This document shows, one piece after another, positions 9,336-18,497 of a stretch of 64,000 bases of DNA. The position numbers were made by a program, and so were the translations under genes. The DNA comes from CATQGW01 sp965262235 (lineage in GTDB: Bacteria > Chloroflexota > Dehalococcoidia > Bin125). The first letter of the stretch is position 1. Each line of letters opens with the position of its first letter. Below the pieces are notes generated by a model, which saw nothing but the letters and a program-made list of their open reading frames with translations, ran no database searches and had not been told where the DNA came from. Where the stretch lies: contig OZ253504.1 of NCBI GenBank assembly GCA_965262235.1, forward strand, positions 248,001-312,000, written 5' to 3'.

Positions 9336-10904
9336 ATGTCGCGAGAGCATCCGCACGAGTCGATCGTGATCGTGGACCTCGGTTCGCAAACGGCGATGCT
9401 GATCGCGCGCCGCGTCCGCGAACTCAACGTCTACTGCGAGCTGCTGCCCGCAACCGCCACGCGGGCCGACATCGAGCGTCTGCGCGCGCGTGGCGTGATC
9501 CTCTCCGGTGGGCCGTCGTCGGTCCACGACGAAGGCGCGCCGCGAGCCCCGCAGTGGTCGCTGGACGGCAGCCTGCCGACGCTGGGCATCTGCTACGGGA
9601 TGCAGACCATGGCGCAGCAGCTCGGCGGCCGCGTGGCGCCGGGGCGCGAGCGCGAGTTTGGCTCGGCGTCGGTCACGCCGCGGGCCGACGGCTCGCCGCT
9701 GCTGCGCGGACTGCCCGAGCCCCTACCGGTCTGGATGAGCCACGGCGATCGCGTCGAGGCGCTGCCAGCCGGCTTCGAGGCGCTGGCCTCGACGGCGACG
9801 ATCCCAATCGCGGCGATGACCAACGGCGCCGGTCTGTACGGGATCCAGTTCCACCCGGAGGTCGTACACACGCCCGACGGTGCGGAGCTGCTGCGCAACT
9901 TCGTGCACGACATCTGCGGCTGCTCGGGCGACTGGACCGCGGAGCACTTCGTCACCGAGACCATCGACGAGATCCGGGCCCAGGTGGGCAATCGCCGGGT
10001 GATCTGCGGGCTCAGCGGGGGCGTCGATTCGGCGGTCGCGGCGACGCTGGTGCATCGGGCGATCGGCGACCAGCTCACCTGTGTGTTTGTCGACAACGGG
10101 CTGCTGCGTCGCGGCGAGCGCGAGCAGGTCGAGGAGACGTTCTCGCGGCAGCTCCACATCGACCTGCGGACGGTCCAGGCCGGCGACCGCTTCCTCGAGG
10201 AACTCGCCGGCGTGACCGACCCGGAGACCAAGCGCAAACGAGTCGGCGAGACCTTCATCGCGGTCTTCGAGGAGTCGGCCCGCGAGTTGGGCGCGGGCAG
10301 CGCCGCCGTTGACCTCCTGGTGCAGGGCACCACCTACCCCGATGTCGTGGAGAGCGCCGGCACCGGCGCGGGCGGCGCGACGGCGACGATCAAGTCGCAC
10401 CACAACGTGGGCGGGCTGCCCGACGACCTGCGCTTCGAGCTGGTCGAGCCGCTCCGCTATCTCTTCAAGGACGAAGTGCGCGCGGTCGGTCGCGAGCTCG
10501 GCCTGCCGGACGAGATCGTGGAGCGTCAGCCATTCCCGGGCCCGGGGCTGTCGATCCGGATCATCGGCGCGGTGACCCACGAAAAGGTGCGCGTGCTGCA
10601 GGCCGCCGATGCGGTGGTCGTCGAGGAAGTGCGCGAGGCGGGCCTGGAACGCGAGCTCTGGCAGTCGTTCGCGATTCTGACCGATACCCGCACCGTCGGC
10701 GTGCAGGGCGACGCGCGGACCTACGGTTGGGTCGTCGCGCTGCGCGCCGTCACCGCCGACGACGCAATGACCGCCGACTGGGCCCGGTTGCCCGGCGATC
10801 TCCTGGGCAGAATCGCGAATCGAATCGTGAACGAGATCCCAGAGGTGAACCGCGTGGTCTACGACATCACGTCGAAGCCGCCCGGCACGATCGAGTGGGA
10901 GTAG
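9336..10904 (+). CDS. guaA: GMP synthase (glutamine-hydrolysing)
   Basis: Converts XMP to GMP. The N-terminal class I glutamine amidotransferase has Cys86 in GICYGMQ and the catalytic His/Glu in QFHPEV. The ATP-pyrophosphatase domain shows the PP-loop GLSGGVDSAVA followed by VFVDNGLLRRGE. The dimerisation domain ends in the diagnostic RVVYDITSKPPGTIEWE. The ATG at 9336 gives 522 residues, the usual size; the frame is open much further upstream but that part is antisense to the Sua5 gene. Confidence 0.97.
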   Translation: MSREHPHESIVIVDLGSQTAMLIARRVRELNVYCELLPATATRADIERLRARGVILSGGPSSVHDEGAPRAPQWSLDGSLPTLGICYGMQTMAQQLGGRVAPGREREFGSASVTPRADGSPLLRGLPEPLPVWMSHGDRVEALPAGFEALASTATIPIAAMTNGAGLYGIQFHPEVVHTPDGAELLRNFVHDICGCSGDWTAEHFVTETIDEIRAQVGNRRVICGLSGGVDSAVAATLVHRAIGDQLTCVFVDNGLLRRGEREQVEETFSRQLHIDLRTVQAGDRFLEELAGVTDPETKRKRVGETFIAVFEESARELGAGSAAVDLLVQGTTYPDVVESAGTGAGGATATIKSHHNVGGLPDDLRFELVEPLRYLFKDEVRAVGRELGLPDEIVERQPFPGPGLSIRIIGAVTHEKVRVLQAADAVVVEEVREAGLERELWQSFAILTDTRTVGVQGDARTYGWVVALRAVTADDAMTADWARLPGDLLGRIANRIVNEIPEVNRVVYDITSKPPGTIEWE

Positions 10905-10908
10905 CTGG

Positions 10909-11349
10909 GTGATCATCACGATCTGCATGAGCATGCTGCTGAGCGACCGCCTACCGGCGCTGACGCGCGAACTCGAGGCGGCGGGCCACGTGGTGTTCAC
11001 CCCGGTCGACACCGAGGGCTTCGATTATGTCGGGGCCTCGACGGTCGAGCGGGCCGAACAGAAGCGCTCCTACGACCTGATTCGCAAGCACTGGCAGAAG
11101 ATCCAGCGCTCCGACGCGATCCTGGTGGTCAACGAGGACCTGCCCGGCCGACCGGCGCACATCGGCGGTAACACGTTCCTCGAGATGGGCTTCGCCCACG
11201 TCCTGGAGCTTCCCATCTACATGATGCAACCCGTGCCCGACACGACCTACGCAAGCGAGATGCTCGCGATGGACCCAATCATCCTGCACGGCGACCTGAC
11301 CCGAATCGGGCCACGCATCGAGCCCGCGCTCGAGCCGGTGGGGGACTGA
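10909..11349 (+). CDS. nucleoside 2-deoxyribosyltransferase-like protein
   Basis: Small protein of 146 residues beginning at a GTG 4 nt after guaA, with GGGAG just upstream. It shows a Rossmann-like pattern: a beta strand with a nucleotide-binding turn at the N-terminus, a central DAILVVNED strand, and IGGNTFLEMGFAHVLELPIYMM. The last resembles the glycan/nucleoside-binding Glu motif of nucleoside 2-deoxyribosyltransferase-like proteins. Placed between guaA and purD, a role in nucleotide turnover or cleansing is plausible. The reaction is not established from sequence. Confidence 0.6.
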   Translation: MIITICMSMLLSDRLPALTRELEAAGHVVFTPVDTEGFDYVGASTVERAEQKRSYDLIRKHWQKIQRSDAILVVNEDLPGRPAHIGGNTFLEMGFAHVLELPIYMMQPVPDTTYASEMLAMDPIILHGDLTRIGPRIEPALEPVGD

Positions 11350-11353
11350 GCGC

Positions 11354-12649
11354 ATGCGCGTAATGGTCGTGGGCGGCGGCGGTCGGGAGCACGCGCTGGC
11401 CTGGGCGATCTCGCGCAGCCCGAGCTGCGACGAGCTGATCTGCTCGCCCGGCAACGCGGGCACCGCGGCGCTCGGCGAAAACCTGCCGATCCGCGACTCC
11501 GACATCGCGGGGCTTGTCGATGCAGCGCTGACCCGGCGGATCGATCTGGTCGTCGTCGGCCCGGAGGCCCCGCTGGCAGCGGGACTGGTCGACGCGCTCG
11601 ACGCGCGCGGCGTCCTGGCCTTCGGTCCACGCCGCGAGGCCGCCGAGCTCGAATCATCCAAGTGGTTCGCGAAGTCCGTGATGCAGCAGGCCGGCGTCGC
11701 CCACGCGGCTGGCGAGCTATTCGAGAGCGCCGCCGCGGCGCACAAGTGGGTCGAGTACCTCGGTGATCATCCCGACTACCTGCCCGTGCTCAAGGCCGAC
11801 GGCCTGGCCGCCGGCAAGGGCGTGATCGTCCCCGCCGACCTAGACGAAGCGCACGAGGCCGTCGACGAGCTGATGGGCGGGAAGTTCGGCGAGGCCGGCC
11901 GGCGGATCGTGATCGAAGATCGACTCTCAGGCCGAGAAGCGTCAGCGATGGCGATCGTCTCCGGCACGTCTGTCATCCCGCTCCCCCTCTCCTGCGACTA
12001 CAAACGCGTCGGCGACGGCGACACCGGACCCAACACCGGCGGAATGGGCGTCTATTCGCCCCCCGGCTTCTTAACCGACCAGCTGACCGACGAGCCGAGC
12101 GTGTTCGCGCGCGTGCACGAGCCCGTCGCACAGGCGATGGCCGCGACGGGCCGCGAGTTCCGAGGCCTGATGTACGCGGGCCTGATGGTCGACGATGCCG
12201 CGGTCAACGTCCTCGAGTTCAACTGCCGCTTCGGCGACCCCGAGTCGCAGGCCGTGCTGCCGCGGATCGAGGGCGATCTACTCACGGCGCTCACAGCGGC
12301 AGCAAGCGGCGAGCCGATCCCCGACGGCGCGATCACCTGGAGCGGTGAGGCGACCGTCGCCGTCGCGATGGCGAGTGGCGGATACCCCGGGTCGTACGCC
12401 ACGGGCGCGCCGATCACGGGCCTGGACGCCGTCGACGATGGTGTCGAGGTCTTCCACGCAGGCACTGCGCTGGACGACGAGGGCCGCGTCGTCACCGCCG
12501 GCGGCCGCGTGCTGTCGGTCGTCGCGCGCGGACGCGATCTGGCCGAGGCGCGTGCGATCGCATACGACAACATCGCGCGGATCAGCTTCGAGGGCGGCTT
12601 CTACCGCCGCGACATCGCACTCCGCGAACTCGACGCTGCGCGCGGGTAA
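11354..12649 (+). CDS. purD: phosphoribosylamine-glycine ligase
   Basis: Second step of de novo purine synthesis, ATP-grasp enzyme of 431 residues. Signature features: MVVGGGGREHALAWA at the N-terminus, KADGLAAGKGV (ATP-binding), GREASAMAI, NTGGMGVYSPP, and EFNCRFGDPESQ (metal-binding region). It is 4 nt downstream of the deoxyribosyltransferase-like gene and part of the guaA-purS group. Confidence 0.97.
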   Translation: MRVMVVGGGGREHALAWAISRSPSCDELICSPGNAGTAALGENLPIRDSDIAGLVDAALTRRIDLVVVGPEAPLAAGLVDALDARGVLAFGPRREAAELESSKWFAKSVMQQAGVAHAAGELFESAAAAHKWVEYLGDHPDYLPVLKADGLAAGKGVIVPADLDEAHEAVDELMGGKFGEAGRRIVIEDRLSGREASAMAIVSGTSVIPLPLSCDYKRVGDGDTGPNTGGMGVYSPPGFLTDQLTDEPSVFARVHEPVAQAMAATGREFRGLMYAGLMVDDAAVNVLEFNCRFGDPESQAVLPRIEGDLLTALTAAASGEPIPDGAITWSGEATVAVAMASGGYPGSYATGAPITGLDAVDDGVEVFHAGTALDDEGRVVTAGGRVLSVVARGRDLAEARAIAYDNIARISFEGGFYRRDIALRELDAARG

Positions 12650-12684
12650 GATTGTTCCGTTCCCGCGCGAACGAGAGGCAACGG

Positions 12685-13023
12685 ATGGCCGACGCGAATC
12701 TGCAAGACCACGACGAGACCAACCGGGTCGAGATGTTCGAGGGCGTCGCGATGCGCACCCTCAACCACGGCGAGCGCACCTCGATCCACGAGATCGAGAT
12801 CGCCGCAGGCGGCGTGGTGCCGATGCACACCCACCCGCACGAACAGATCGGCTATCTGGTCAGCGGCCGCGTGCTCTTTGAGCTGGGTGAGCTGAAGCGC
12901 GAAATATCGGCCGGCGACTCCTGGATCATCCCCTCCGAGGTCCCCCACGAGGTCACCGCGCTCGAGGATTCGGTCGCGCTGGATATCTTCTCGCCCAAGC
13001 GTGACGAGTACATCAACCGATGA
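12685..13023 (+). CDS. small cupin-domain protein
   Basis: Single-domain cupin of 112 residues. Motif 1 is MHTHPHEQIGYLVSGRV with His-x-His and a Glu as metal ligands; motif 2 is around SWIIPSEVPHEV with the last His. GAGAGG 6-11 nt upstream supports the ATG at 12685. Its stop overlaps the purB start (ATGA), so it is translationally coupled to purB. A substrate cannot be inferred. Confidence 0.88.
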   Translation: MADANLQDHDETNRVEMFEGVAMRTLNHGERTSIHEIEIAAGGVVPMHTHPHEQIGYLVSGRVLFELGELKREISAGDSWIIPSEVPHEVTALEDSVALDIFSPKRDEYINR

Positions 13024-14312
13024 TCCCTCGCTACCAACGCCCGGAGATGGCGGCGCTCTGGACCGACGACGCCAAGTGGCGCCGCTGGCTCGATGTGGAG
13101 ATCGCGGTCGTGCAGGCCTGGGCCGATGAGGGCGTCGTGCCGCGCGAGGACGCCGAAAAGATCGCCGCCAACGCGAGCTTCGTGACGGCCGACATCGACC
13201 GCTACCAGATCAAGGTGCATCACGACACGCACGCGTTCCTGCAGTCGGTCGGCGAGAGCCTCGGCCCGGAGTCGCGCTGGGTGCATCACGGCCTGACCAC
13301 GAACGACGTGTGGGACACGGCATCGGCGCTGCAGATCCGCGACGCAACCGAGCTGCTGGAGCAGGATCTCGAGCGTCTGGAAGAGGTGTTGACGCGCCGC
13401 GCGGACGAACACCGCCACACGGTCTGCGTCGGCCGCACGCACGGCATCCACGCGGAACCGACGACGTTCGGTCTGAAGCTGCTGTCCTGGGTCGACGAAG
13501 TCCGGCGCAACCGCGTCCGGCTGGCCGACGCGAAGTGCAGCATCGCGGTGGGCAAGATCTCGGGCGCGGTGGGGACCCACGCGACGGTCCCGCCGTGGGT
13601 CGAGGACCGCGTCTGCTCGGAGCTCCGGCTCGGCGTTGAAGCGGTATCGACGCAGGTAGTGCAGCGCGATCGGCACGCGCACTTCGTCTCGACGCTCGCG
13701 CTCGTCGCGGCCTCGCTGGAGCGCTTCGCCACGGAGATTCGCCACCTCCAGCGCACCGAGGTGCGCGAGGTGCAGGAGCCCTTCATGGAGGGCCAGGCCG
13801 GCTCGTCGGCGATGCCGCACAAACGCAACCCCGAGAAGTGCGAGCGAGTCTGCGGGCTCGCACGCACGATTCGCGCGAACGCGATGACGGCGCTGGAGAA
13901 CGTCGCGCTCTGGCACGAGCGCGATATCTCGCACTCAAGCGCCGAGCGCATCCTGATCCCCGACGCCTGCCAAGCGCTCGACTACATCCTCGACCTCTTC
14001 ACCTGGGTCATGGACGGCCTGGTCGTGGACACCGACCGCATGCTGCAAAATCTCGACGGCTCCTACGGCCTGGTCTTCTCCCAGCGAGTGCTGCTCGCGC
14101 TGACCGAAGCAGGCATGGGCCGCGACGAAGCCTTCCGCCGCGTACAGACCCACGCCCTGGCCGCCTGGGACGAGCAAACCGACTTCCGCGCCCGCCTCGA
14201 GGCCGACCAGGCGATCACCTCGGTGCTGGACGAGCAGGCGCTGTGCGCTCTGTTCGACCCATCGGCGTTTCTCAAGCACGTCGACGCATCGTTCGCGCGC
14301 CTGGGCCTGTAG
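13020..14312 (+). CDS. purB: adenylosuccinate lyase
   Basis: Cleaves SAICAR and adenylosuccinate. Fumarase/aspartase superfamily protein of 430 residues with the HHGLTTNDVWDTA segment (conserved catalytic His region), GRTHGIHAEPTTFG and the superfamily signature GSSAMPHKRNPEKCE. The start overlaps the cupin stop by 4 nt. Confidence 0.97.
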   Translation: MIPRYQRPEMAALWTDDAKWRRWLDVEIAVVQAWADEGVVPREDAEKIAANASFVTADIDRYQIKVHHDTHAFLQSVGESLGPESRWVHHGLTTNDVWDTASALQIRDATELLEQDLERLEEVLTRRADEHRHTVCVGRTHGIHAEPTTFGLKLLSWVDEVRRNRVRLADAKCSIAVGKISGAVGTHATVPPWVEDRVCSELRLGVEAVSTQVVQRDRHAHFVSTLALVAASLERFATEIRHLQRTEVREVQEPFMEGQAGSSAMPHKRNPEKCERVCGLARTIRANAMTALENVALWHERDISHSSAERILIPDACQALDYILDLFTWVMDGLVVDTDRMLQNLDGSYGLVFSQRVLLALTEAGMGRDEAFRRVQTHALAAWDEQTDFRARLEADQAITSVLDEQALCALFDPSAFLKHVDASFARLGL

Positions 14313-14370
14313 GCCGGGCGGCGGCGGCGCTCGTCAGTTCGTGGGCTATTGTTCCGCGGGAGGCGCTGCC

Positions 14371-16467
14371 ATGGCACAGATAATCGTCGCGCGAGTCGTT
14401 CTCACCGTGGTCGCGATCTCGCTCGCGATCGGTCTCGGCGCAGGATTGGCCAGGGCGCAGACACCCGGCGCGACCTTCGTCTTCCACGGCGACGTCACCG
14501 CCGAGCGGCAGGCCGAGATTCGCGCCGAGTGGGCGGATGTCGCGGCGTGGTTGTTGACGGAGTACGGGCTTCAGTGGAGCGCTCGCCTCACGATCAACGT
14601 CGGGTCTGACCACGAAGCGATCGCGTCCCTCCTGGGACCCAGGGACGGCGCGCCCTCCTGCCAATGGGATTACGGAAGCAGCGTAGTGCTGGTCGAGGAT
14701 TGCGTACGCCCGTACTTCCTCCTCGACATCCAGCTCGCGAGGCAAGGCGTCGGCGGCACGGGGGACTACATTGTCGACGCGGGGCATTCCCACCGTGGGC
14801 CGTGGTGGTTGGGATATACCCTACACACTTACGCAGGGTCGCGTTACGCGGAATCGCGCGGCGAGAGTCTGGAACTCGAGCGAACCAGACGGCAGTTGCG
14901 GGCGCCGGATGATTGGAATGCCCTCGCAACTCTGGAGACGGGCGACGCATTCTGGGCGAACTACACGACCGCAACCGCACTCGGCTGGTTGGCCGTCGAC
15001 TGGCTGGTGCAGCGCGCAGGCGAGGCTTCGTACATCGAATACGCCACGCAGCGCGGGCGTACACCGCACTGGGAAGACGCGTTCGAGGACGCATTTGGAT
15101 TGCGACCCGCCGCGTTCTACGCGGAGTTCGCCGCATCGAAGCCGCAGATCGAGCGCGTAGTCACCGGCGCCACGCTGGCACAGGCGGACGCTCAGGATCG
15201 CGAGGGCATCTGGATAACGACGACCCTGTATCCGGGCCTGAATCTGGTCGGCTGGGCCGAGGCGCTGACACCCGTCGGAGACGTGTTTGATGCGATTCCG
15301 CGCGCGGAAGCACTGTTTGTCTGGGACGCAACGGAGCAGACCTGGCGGTATGCATCACGCAGCGCGCGCGCACCCTCCGGGGGCCTTGACCTGCTGAAGC
15401 CCGGAATGGGCGTTTGGCTGCGGCTCGGCGGATCGGGTGCCGTGAGGTGGGAACGTCGCGTGGCTCCCGGCGCGCCCGAGACCACGTACGTGCTCGGGTA
15501 CGCACAGATCCATGAGCCCGGCGACTTCGTCGCCTGGGTTGGTCATCAGTCGAGTTTCGACGCGTTCGGCGACGATCTTCTGGTTGCGCAGCGATGGGAC
15601 GCGTCGCGCCAGCGCTGGGGCCCACGCCTCTCGCCGCTCGAAGCGGAGTTCGAGAACCTGATCTGGAACGTTGCCCGGGGCGATGCGCTTTGGATCTCCA
15701 CGTCGCGAAGCGGCCTGTGGCGCCAGGTCGCGCCGGCGCGCTGGTGGCCCGACGGATCTCCCGCTGCGGACTGGATCGACCACATCCAATTCTGGGGCGA
15801 CGTGAGCGATACGGACAAGACCCGGCTGCAGGAGCACGCCGCAGATGTCGTGTCATTCTATCTCGAACGATTCGATGCAACCGTTTTCGTTGACGTGCAC
15901 GCAGCGGCCACGGACGAGTCGGCGCGCGCGATGTTCGAAGCGCTACGCCGCCCACCCGGACACTGCGGCCAAGCAGACACGGCCGACATTCTCATCGTCC
16001 TGACGTGTGCGGGTCGTGACGCAATCACGTTCGGCACCTTCGCTCATGAGTATTTCCACACGCTCCAATCAAACGAGCACCGGCGTCGGTACGTCGGCGA
16101 CGGACTCGAGCCTGACAATGGACCGGTGTGGTTGATCGAAGGCTCAGCGGAGTACATGTCGCAGATCTACAGGGGCGAACGCAGTGGTGAGCGGGCGGGC
16201 TATGTGCGCGAGGCCTCGCGGTCGGCCGAAGCCCTGCGCGATGCGGAGATCTACACGGACAGTGGTAGCTACTACACGCTGGGCGTCCTGGCGTCGGAGC
16301 TCCTCGATCACCGGTTTGGGCAGCGATCGCTGCTGGAGTACTTCACCCAGCGTGCGCTGCACGCGACTTCAGCGCAGGCATTCGAAGCGACGTTCGGGCT
16401 AACCCTAAACGAGTTCTACGAGGAGTTCGCTGCCTGGCGCGCCGAGGGCTTCCCGCGCGAGCAATAG
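14371..16467 (+). CDS. secreted tandem peptidase-MA-like protein (degenerate + intact gluzincin domains)
   Basis: Protein of 698 residues with a Sec signal peptide (hydrophobic stretch, then GLARAQ). An N-terminal copy (roughly 30-260) starts with FHGDVTAERQAEIRAEW but has no HExxH; the position of its helper motif reads GPWWLGYTLHTYAGS. A central beta-rich module carries YPGLNLVGWAEAL and LLKPGMGVWLRLGG. A second copy (roughly 465-698) keeps His559-Glu-Tyr-Phe-His563 and a downstream WLIEGSAEYMS, as in gluzincin metallopeptidases. It ends with FGLTLNEFYEEFAAWRAE. GGGAGG precedes the ATG. A paralogue of the same architecture starts at 26063. Substrate unknown; extracellular zinc peptidase is inferred. 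The gene splits the purB and purC genes. Confidence 0.75.
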   Translation: MAQIIVARVVLTVVAISLAIGLGAGLARAQTPGATFVFHGDVTAERQAEIRAEWADVAAWLLTEYGLQWSARLTINVGSDHEAIASLLGPRDGAPSCQWDYGSSVVLVEDCVRPYFLLDIQLARQGVGGTGDYIVDAGHSHRGPWWLGYTLHTYAGSRYAESRGESLELERTRRQLRAPDDWNALATLETGDAFWANYTTATALGWLAVDWLVQRAGEASYIEYATQRGRTPHWEDAFEDAFGLRPAAFYAEFAASKPQIERVVTGATLAQADAQDREGIWITTTLYPGLNLVGWAEALTPVGDVFDAIPRAEALFVWDATEQTWRYASRSARAPSGGLDLLKPGMGVWLRLGGSGAVRWERRVAPGAPETTYVLGYAQIHEPGDFVAWVGHQSSFDAFGDDLLVAQRWDASRQRWGPRLSPLEAEFENLIWNVARGDALWISTSRSGLWRQVAPARWWPDGSPAADWIDHIQFWGDVSDTDKTRLQEHAADVVSFYLERFDATVFVDVHAAATDESARAMFEALRRPPGHCGQADTADILIVLTCAGRDAITFGTFAHEYFHTLQSNEHRRRYVGDGLEPDNGPVWLIEGSAEYMSQIYRGERSGERAGYVREASRSAEALRDAEIYTDSGSYYTLGVLASELLDHRFGQRSLLEYFTQRALHATSAQAFEATFGLTLNEFYEEFAAWRAEGFPREQ

Positions 16468-16966
16468 GCCCGGCTGACGACGGGATCGGTTCTATTGAGC
16501 CAACACAAGCGAGGCTCGTCGGTCGCGCCCAACCCCGACCAGGCAGCCGACTTGACATCCTCAACGATCCCGCCTCTAATCAGAACATGTATGCGCCCCC
16601 GACGATCCCCAACTCCGATCCGCCCACTCGTCGCAGCCCTGAAACGCCTCTCGCCGAGCTCCCGACCCACAATCAGGACCGATCAAACCGATCAGGGCTG
16701 AACGAAACCGATCGTTTTCGATCACCCCTACCAGATAGGACATGCGCTCGAATCGACTCAGAATCGAAAATTTCCCCCAAAACCGATCACTCCCATTCAG
16801 CCAGCCCCAACCACCCACCTCCCGCCCTCCATCCGGCGGGCAGTCGAGTCCTGCCGACTCCCCGATCTGCCCGAGGACACTGAGATAACGGAACGAGTTC
16901 GCGAAGCTGCATTCACCCTGCCTGCGAGCCGTTGTAATTTTGCTTGGCGTGAAACGAGGGACCACG
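16468..16966 (+). other. purC upstream intergenic region with CGATC-rich motifs
   Basis: About 500 nt without a convincing gene. Short open frames here are low-complexity and lack a ribosome site. The part from 16679 to 16790 is enriched in CCGATC words: ACCGATCA-type copies at about 16678, 16688 and 16782, and an inverted repeat GATCG-TTTT-CGATC at 16710-16723. A regulatory role upstream of purC is possible but unproven. Confidence 0.4.
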
Positions 16967-17875
16967 ATGGCCGTGATGCTGGAATCTGACCTGGCGGCGC
17001 CGCTGCGGCGCGGCAAGGTCCGCGACATCTATGACTTTGGCGAACAACTGCTGATCGTGACCACCGACCGCGTGTCGGCGTTCGACGTGGTCCTGCCGAC
17101 CGGGATCCCCCAGAAGGGCTGCGTGCTCACGCAGATGTCGGCCTACTGGTTCGAGGCGACCTCCTCGGTCGTGCCCAACCACATGATCCGGGTGATCGAC
17201 TCGACCGACAATCCCGACCTGCCGCTGCAGCTCGGCCCGGAATACGTGGGCCGCTCGATGCTGGTGCGCAAGGCCGAGCCGGTCAAGCTGGAGGCGGTCG
17301 TGCGCGGCTACCTCGCCGGCAGCGGCTGGGCCGAGTACCAGCACAACTCGCGGGTCTGCGGGATTCCGCTGCCCCCCGGGCTGCGCGAGTCCGACGCGCT
17401 GCCGCAGGCCATCTTCACCCCCTCGACCAAGGCCGATGTCGGCCACGACGAGAACATCACCTACCGCCAGGCCGTCGAGATCGTCGGCGAAGACGTGGCG
17501 AACACGGTCAAGGTGCGCTCGATGGCGCTCTATCTGTTCGGACTCGAGCGCGCCCGTCAGGCCGGCTTCATGCTCGCCGACACCAAGTTCGAGTTCGGCG
17601 TGAGCAAGAACGAGCAGGGCGAAGACGAGGTGATCCTGATCGACGAGGCGCTCACGCCCGACTCCTCGCGCTATTGGGATGCCAGCGTCTACAAGCCCGG
17701 CCAGTCGCAGCCCTCCTTCGACAAGCAGCCGCTGCGCGACTGGCTGTCATCCACCGGCTGGGACAAGGAACCGCCCGGTCCGCCGATCTCCGACGAGGTC
17801 GTCGCCGTGCTGACCGAGCGTTACCGCACCGCGTTCGAGCGCGTCACGGGCCGCGAGCTGCTGGTGGGCGCCTAG
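16967..17875 (+). CDS. purC: SAICAR synthase
   Basis: Phosphoribosylaminoimidazole-succinocarboxamide synthase, 302 residues. It begins with the typical RGKVRDIYDFGEQLLIVTTDR and has SAFDVVLPTGIPQKG, VVRGYLAGSGWAEY, DTKFEFGV and DEALTPDSSRYW, all family hallmarks. GAGGG 7 nt before the ATG at 16967 favours this start over a codon 27 nt upstream. purS follows immediately. Confidence 0.97.
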   Translation: MAVMLESDLAAPLRRGKVRDIYDFGEQLLIVTTDRVSAFDVVLPTGIPQKGCVLTQMSAYWFEATSSVVPNHMIRVIDSTDNPDLPLQLGPEYVGRSMLVRKAEPVKLEAVVRGYLAGSGWAEYQHNSRVCGIPLPPGLRESDALPQAIFTPSTKADVGHDENITYRQAVEIVGEDVANTVKVRSMALYLFGLERARQAGFMLADTKFEFGVSKNEQGEDEVILIDEALTPDSSRYWDASVYKPGQSQPSFDKQPLRDWLSSTGWDKEPPGPPISDEVVAVLTERYRTAFERVTGRELLVGA

Positions 17876-17880
17876 TGGGC

Positions 17881-18159
17881 ATGTCCTTCAAGGCCGACAT
17901 CTACGTCACCCTCAAGCGGACGGTCAACGATCCGCAAGGCCTGACGATTCGCGGCGGTCTCCACGCGCTGGGCTTCGAGGCAGTCTCCGCGGTGCGCGCC
18001 GGCAAGTTCATCGAGGTCTGGCTGGAGGCGGCCGACGAGGCCGAGGCGCAACGTCAGGTCGAGCAGATGAGCGATCAGCTACTGGCCAATCCCGTGATCG
18101 AAGATTTCCGGGTCGAGCTCACCGCCGGCGGCGAGGCGGCACCGGGGGTCGAGGACTGA
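17881..18159 (+). CDS. purS: phosphoribosylformylglycinamidine synthase subunit PurS
   Basis: Small subunit (92 residues) of the three-part FGAM synthase. It shows VYVTLK-like ADIYVTLKRTVNDPQGLTI, the ALGFEAV turn, VRAGKFIEVWLEA and a final NPVIEDFRVEL strand. An in-frame GTG overlaps the purC stop at 17875; the ATG at 17881 gives the usual N-terminus. The partner genes purQ and purL, often directly downstream, are not in this window; instead repeats begin within the last codons of purS. Confidence 0.93.
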   Translation: MSFKADIYVTLKRTVNDPQGLTIRGGLHALGFEAVSAVRAGKFIEVWLEAADEAEAQRQVEQMSDQLLANPVIEDFRVELTAGGEAAPGVED

Positions 18160-18275
18160 GCGCTTCCATCTCTCCCCCCGCGGGGGGGAGATGTCACGAA
18201 GTGACAGAGGGGGGCCTCCCGCCAGCCTCGTACGACCGGCGCCCCTCCGTCGTTCCTGCGCCCCTCCGTCATTCC
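18139..18275. repeat. direct repeat copy 1, including the purS 3' end
   Basis: A segment beginning in the last codons of purS (encoding PGVED-stop) and running through a C6/G7 hairpin, an AGTGACAGAGGGGGG element and CCTCCGTCATTCCTGC words. It recurs at 18362-18497 with a few mismatches, plus a short replacement after GAGATG. Confidence 0.85.
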
Positions 18276-18318
18276 TGCGCCCCTTCCGTCATTCCTGCGC
18301 CCCCTCCGTCATTCCTGC
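18241..18318. repeat. four tandem 19-20 bp repeats
   Basis: Head-to-tail units of GCCCCTCCGTCATTCCTGC at 18241, 18260, 18279 and 18299 (19, 19, 20, 20 bp, one or two changes each), with two more at 18460 and 18479. The last of the four runs into a palindrome, ATTCCTGC-GCAG-GCAGGAAT, at 18311-18330. There are no spacers, so this is not CRISPR. Confidence 0.9.
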
Positions 18319-18361
18319 GCAGGCAGGAATCCATGCGACCGCGCAACCCTGCGGCGAGCCG

Positions 18362-18497
18362 GCGCCGGGAGTCGAGGACTGAGCGCTTCCATCTCTCCCC
18401 CCGCGGGGGGGAGATGCCGCAGGCAGAGGGGGGCCTCCCGCCAGCCTCGTGCGACCGGCGCCCCTCCGTCATTCCTGCGCCCCTCCGTCATTCCTGC
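18362..18497. repeat. direct repeat copy 2
   Basis: Second copy of the 18139-18275 segment, including the PGVED-stop coding remnant from the purS end. It is followed at 18486-18541 by CCGTCATTCC and its complement GGAATGACGG, which can pair as a long-range hairpin. Confidence 0.85.

Noticed and set aside
16576..17028. 150-residue minus-strand frame upstream of purC
   Set aside because: Overlaps the purC start, lacks a ribosome site, and its apparent SDRF/NDRF repeats merely reflect the CGATC-rich DNA.
18241..18318. Possible CRISPR-like repeat array
   Set aside because: Units are contiguous and 19-20 bp with no spacers; it is a simple tandem repeat within a duplicated intergenic segment.
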